This document shows positions 14,460 through 17,242 of a DNA stretch of 17,242 bases, piece by piece. A program made the position numbers and the translations under genes. Origin of the DNA: Nitrospiria bacterium (GTDB taxonomy: Bacteria > Nitrospirota > CAKKRA01 > 9FT-COMBO-42-15); the NCBI GenBank assembly GCA_919903585.1, contig CAKKST010000244.1, forward strand, positions 1 through 17,242, written 5' to 3'. The notes beneath the pieces are model-generated. The model did not search any database and was not told the origin of the DNA. It saw only the letters and a program-made list of their open reading frames with translations. Each line of letters starts with the position of its first letter. The first letter of the stretch is position 1.

Positions 14460-15983
14460 ATGAAGGCTGATAAAAAGATAATTGCTGCCATAATCATTGT
14501 CGCATTTTTATTAATGCTGCTGAATATTGTCTCCTCCGCCTATGCCGGTGAAGAGGCAGTAAAAAAGGCAATGGAGAAGTACGATATCCATCATTATGAA
14601 GAGGGCATAGCATTATTAAAAAAGGAGATAGACGCAAGGAGCGGGGATGACCTTGTGCTTCCCTATTTCATTCTCGGCAGGTTCTATTTAAAGGAGGCAG
14701 GGCTTTACAGGGCGATATACGAGACCTCTTTGATGACTACCAATGAGTACCTTATAAAATTAAATGGATCAAAATCAGGCAAGAAGAGCAGATACATCCC
14801 CTATTTCCTCGGCCTCCTGCACCTTGAGATGGGGCAGCCTAAAAAGGCTGCTGCGTATCTCCAGCAGTTTATAAACAGCAACCCGCCTGATGAGAGATTC
14901 AGGGAAAAGGCAAGGCTGAGGCTGGGGATGGCATATTACCTTATGGGTGAGAAGAAAAAGGGAGAAGATTACTGGCGTGGCGTTTCAGCAAAGGACGAGG
15001 AGATAATTGCTGAGAAGGGCTATATCCTCGCAAGATTAAATACAGGGCTTAAGGATGCCCTTGAGATGGCGCAGAATGCAATCAATATCTCCCAGAAGAG
15101 CGGCAGAAAGGATATCCAGTTATACAGAAATGCTGCCTATGTATATTACAAAAACGATATGGCTGATGCAGCGCTGGAGCTATTGGATAAGATGCCCTCT
15201 GATGAGGCAGTGTTTGTAGATAATATGGAAAGGAATAAGGTTATCAAATTCTATGATCCGTCTACTATTGGTGATATCTCAGCAATATACTATTATGCTG
15301 CGGGCAAGTACTTTAACAGGGTAATGAATCTAAGGGGAAGGGAGAGGTATGAAGACCTTATAAGATACTATTTGGGCGAGGTGAGTTACGGCCTCGGCAG
15401 ATATGATGCTGCAATTGATGAGATAAACAATTTTGTAAAACTCAGCAAGCGGGATGCCAGATATAATGAAAGGGCAAGGGTGCTTTTAGGCGCCTGTTAT
15501 TACAAAAAAGGGGATAAGAAAAAGGCAGAGGAGATATGGAATGATGTGTTAAATAAGAATCCTCAGGATGCCGGCATCATTTCAGAATTAATGGATACTT
15601 ATGCGGAATTAAAGGTTGCGGATCCTGCGATCCTAAAGAGAATGGAAGAAAAGGATTCTTCATCTTCAAGGGATGAGAAGCTGGCAAAGCCATTTTACAT
15701 GTCTCTCGGCAGGCTGTACTACAACAAGAAGGATTATGAGCGGTCAGTGCAGACCCTTGAGCTTGCGAGGGATAAGGGTAATAAGAATAAACTGGAAACC
15801 AATGACCCTGTATTCTTAATTAGGCTGGCGGATGGCTATTACAGGCTTAAAAAATATTCCGAGTCCCTTGAGATATTTTTTGGCATAGGTAAGGTATATC
15901 CTATTGTAAGGCAGATTCAGGATACCATCCAGGGGGTATATTCAGCAGAAGAAAAGGGCTCAGGTGAGGCGAGGATAAATTAA
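14460..15983 (+). CDS. Exported TPR-repeat protein
   Basis: A 507-aa predicted periplasmic protein. It starts MKADKK with a strong hydrophobic core and a SPase I site SSAYA, cut after residue 29; no lipobox Cys. The mature protein is nearly all helical TPR-like repeats, for example YFLGLLHLEMGQPKKAAAYL (about 115-134), LRLGMAYYLMGEKKKGEDYW (about 153-172), YYLGEVSYGLGRYDAAIDEI (about 303-322), VLLGACYYKKGDKKKAEEIW (about 341-360), MSLGRLYYNKKDYERSVQTL (about 414-433) and IRLADGYYRLKKYSESLEIF (about 454-473). Such arrays bind proteins and often serve envelope assembly. It follows the PD40 gene after two hairpin repeats, the second of which provides its only candidate ribosome site. Position next to a TolB-like propeller recalls CpoB/YbgF, but it is far longer and lacks that protein's N-terminal coiled coil. 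The exact role is unknown. Confidence 0.85.
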   Translation: MKADKKIIAAIIIVAFLLMLLNIVSSAYAGEEAVKKAMEKYDIHHYEEGIALLKKEIDARSGDDLVLPYFILGRFYLKEAGLYRAIYETSLMTTNEYLIKLNGSKSGKKSRYIPYFLGLLHLEMGQPKKAAAYLQQFINSNPPDERFREKARLRLGMAYYLMGEKKKGEDYWRGVSAKDEEIIAEKGYILARLNTGLKDALEMAQNAINISQKSGRKDIQLYRNAAYVYYKNDMADAALELLDKMPSDEAVFVDNMERNKVIKFYDPSTIGDISAIYYYAAGKYFNRVMNLRGRERYEDLIRYYLGEVSYGLGRYDAAIDEINNFVKLSKRDARYNERARVLLGACYYKKGDKKKAEEIWNDVLNKNPQDAGIISELMDTYAELKVADPAILKRMEEKDSSSSRDEKLAKPFYMSLGRLYYNKKDYERSVQTLELARDKGNKNKLETNDPVFLIRLADGYYRLKKYSESLEIFFGIGKVYPIVRQIQDTIQGVYSAEEKGSGEARIN

Positions 15984-15988
15984 AAGAG

Positions 15989-16073
15989 AATGTAAAATGT
16001 AAAAATAAAAATGCAAAATGACATATTAAAAAGCAAAACTTTCAAAGGTTTCTTTATCTTTGGATTTTACATT
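15989..16073. repeat. AT-rich inverted repeat between the TPR and binding-protein genes
   Basis: AATGTAAAAT (15989-15998) and ATTTTACATT (16064-16073) are exact complements. The intervening and following sequence to 16115 is very AT-rich with tandem-like words (TGTAAAATGTAAAAATAAAA; TTTTGACTTTTGATATTTAA). It may be a decayed repeat or promoter-containing AT-rich DNA. An antisense frame crossing it has no recognisable product. Confidence 0.45.
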
Positions 16074-16134
16074 GTAATTTTGACTTTTGATATTTAATTT
16101 TTGATTTAATGTATTTAACGCAGGAGGGATTAAG

Positions 16135-17242
16135 ATGAAAAAAATATTGTTTTTTAGTCTGATGCTGATTTTTGCAATTTCTCCGTACATCTCTGCCAAG
16201 GATAAAGGCGATGGCAGGCCGAATGGCGGCGCTCTTTCATACGGAGAATTTGGCAGGCCGGCAACGTTGGATCCCGTCACAAGCAATGAGATGATCGCTG
16301 TGAGGGTTGTGGAGCTGCTGTTTAACAGCCTTGTCGGGATAAATGCAAAGCAGGAGATAGTGCCTGAGCTTGCAGAAAAATGGGAGATCACCACTGATAA
16401 CAGGACATTTACATTTTATCTGAGAAAGGATGTTATGTGGCATAAAGGGCAGGGAACAGGAGAGGACAGATACCTAACTGCCGATGATGTGATCTATACA
16501 TATAATGTAATAATCCACCCAAAGACCATTACGCCATTAAAACTCAGGTACGAATTTATACAGGAGATAAAGAAGATAGACTCGCATACTGTCCAGTTTG
16601 TATTAAAGAGGCCGATATTAAATGCCCTCGCAAAATTTACATTCAAGATCATCCCGAAACACGGACCTCAGAATCCCGAATTCCTGACAAGGGACGATCC
16701 ATTTGTCCAGAACCCAATCGGCACAGGGCCATATTATCTTAAGACTGTAACGAGCGACGGCGAGATAGTCCTCCTCGCAAATGAAAATTATTTTAAGGAC
16801 AGGCCGCATATAGACAAATTGATTGCAAAGCCCTTTGCTGACCAGAATATAATGAGCCAGGCCCTGATGTTTAATGCCATAGACATGATCGTCCTCGTAA
16901 ATCCGAGGGCCATCCCTGAGATAGATGGGGATAAGAGATTTATCCTCTATCCATATAATGCCCTTTCCTATTCGTTTTTTGGATATAACCTGAAAAACCC
17001 ATTTTTAGCAGATAAAAAGGTGAGGAAGGCATTTACCTATGCAATAAACAGGCAGGAGATGCTTGATTCATTCTTTAACGGCAGGGGGACGATAATCTCC
17101 GGGCCATTTGCGCCGGGAAGCTGGGCATATAATCTTGATGTAAAGCCCATTTCCTATGACCCTGCAAAGGCAAAGGAGCTTTTAGTTGAGGCAGGATTTA
17201 AGGATACCAATGGCGATGGCATAATTGAAAAGGACGGAAAGC
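16135..17242 (+). CDS. Periplasmic solute-binding protein, SBP_bac_5 type (3' end missing)
   Basis: The first 369 codons of a gene that runs off the window. SBP_bac_5 (OppA/DppA-like) proteins capture peptides or similar solutes for ABC importers. A Sec signal MKKILFFSLMLIFAISPYISA is followed by KD, with no Cys, so the protein would be soluble in the periplasm. Typical family segments are readable: FGRPATLDPVTSNEM (about 39-53), VELLFNSLVGI (about 59-69), PELAEKWEITTDNRTFTFYL (about 77-96), LTADDVIYTYNVI (about 113-125), NPIGTGPYYLK (about 193-203), DKKVRKAFTYAINRQEML (about 292-309), and GFKDTNGDGIIEKDGK at the cut. AGGAGG (16122-16127) gives a good site for ATG 16135. The permease and ATPase genes may follow outside the window; the substrate cannot be told. 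Confidence 0.9.
   Translation, partial: MKKILFFSLMLIFAISPYISAKDKGDGRPNGGALSYGEFGRPATLDPVTSNEMIAVRVVELLFNSLVGINAKQEIVPELAEKWEITTDNRTFTFYLRKDVMWHKGQGTGEDRYLTADDVIYTYNVIIHPKTITPLKLRYEFIQEIKKIDSHTVQFVLKRPILNALAKFTFKIIPKHGPQNPEFLTRDDPFVQNPIGTGPYYLKTVTSDGEIVLLANENYFKDRPHIDKLIAKPFADQNIMSQALMFNAIDMIVLVNPRAIPEIDGDKRFILYPYNALSYSFFGYNLKNPFLADKKVRKAFTYAINRQEMLDSFFNGRGTIISGPFAPGSWAYNLDVKPISYDPAKAKELLVEAGFKDTNGDGIIEKDGK

Noticed and set aside
13064..15983. Tol-Pal locus (tolB followed by cpoB/ybgF)
   Set aside because: The propeller protein lacks the TolB N-domain, the TPR protein is about twice the CpoB length, and no Pal, TolA, TolQ or TolR is present.
16026..16443. Antisense ORFs of 122 and 68 aa across the start of the binding-protein gene
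   Set aside because: They oppose a well-supported SBP_bac_5 gene and extend into an AT-rich repeat.

Overview
The window (about 17.2 kb, moderately AT-rich, all convincing genes on the + strand) looks like chromosomal DNA of a Gram-negative, probably uncultured, bacterium of the deltaproteobacterial/Nitrospirota type. Grounds: several lipoprotein and Sec signal peptides, periplasmic beta-propeller proteins, the housekeeping order aroQ - M24 peptidase - efp - accB - accC (which from memory is common in Geobacter-like genomes), and many small palindromic repeats between genes. The phylum is an inference; no rRNA or tRNA gene is present.

Left part (191-6789): a sigma70-like promoter precedes a GTG-started TPR protein with a very long acidic/proline-rich linker, which is translationally coupled to a small roadblock/LC7-like protein. 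After a 272-nt spacer filled by a repeat element with 22-bp terminal inverted repeats come type II 3-dehydroquinate dehydratase (aroQ), an M24 Xaa-Pro-type peptidase, elongation factor P (TTG start, strong Shine-Dalgarno), and the biotin carboxyl carrier and biotin carboxylase subunits of acetyl-CoA carboxylase (accB, accC). Catalytic or modified residues are visible in all five, so these genes look intact.

Right part (6974-17242): an accessory envelope cluster. It encodes an exported double PQQ-type beta-propeller protein, a small lipoprotein, a second small lipoprotein, an 864-aa composite lipoprotein (tandem carboxypeptidase-regulatory-like domains, a TolB-N/CsgG-like plus FlgT-C-like core, a PEGA domain and C-terminal TPRs), a TolB-like PD40 propeller protein, an exported TPR protein, and the start of a periplasmic solute-binding protein (SBP_bac_5 type) cut by the window end. 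All are predicted to be exported to the periplasm or anchored by lipid. Propeller, lipoprotein and TPR partners side by side resemble the logic of Tol-Pal or BAM accessory modules without matching either. This is the best candidate for an undescribed system; its function cannot be read from sequence.

Repeats: at least seven separate palindromic elements lie in the intergenic spaces. Two belong to one family (2445-2532 and 9641-9819 share the same right end). A C-rich/G-rich hairpin family occurs in frame inside the PD40 gene (13147-13192) and again just after it (14411-14448), while a further hairpin repeat supplies that gene's last codons and stop. No CRISPR array, IS transposase, tRNA or rRNA was seen.
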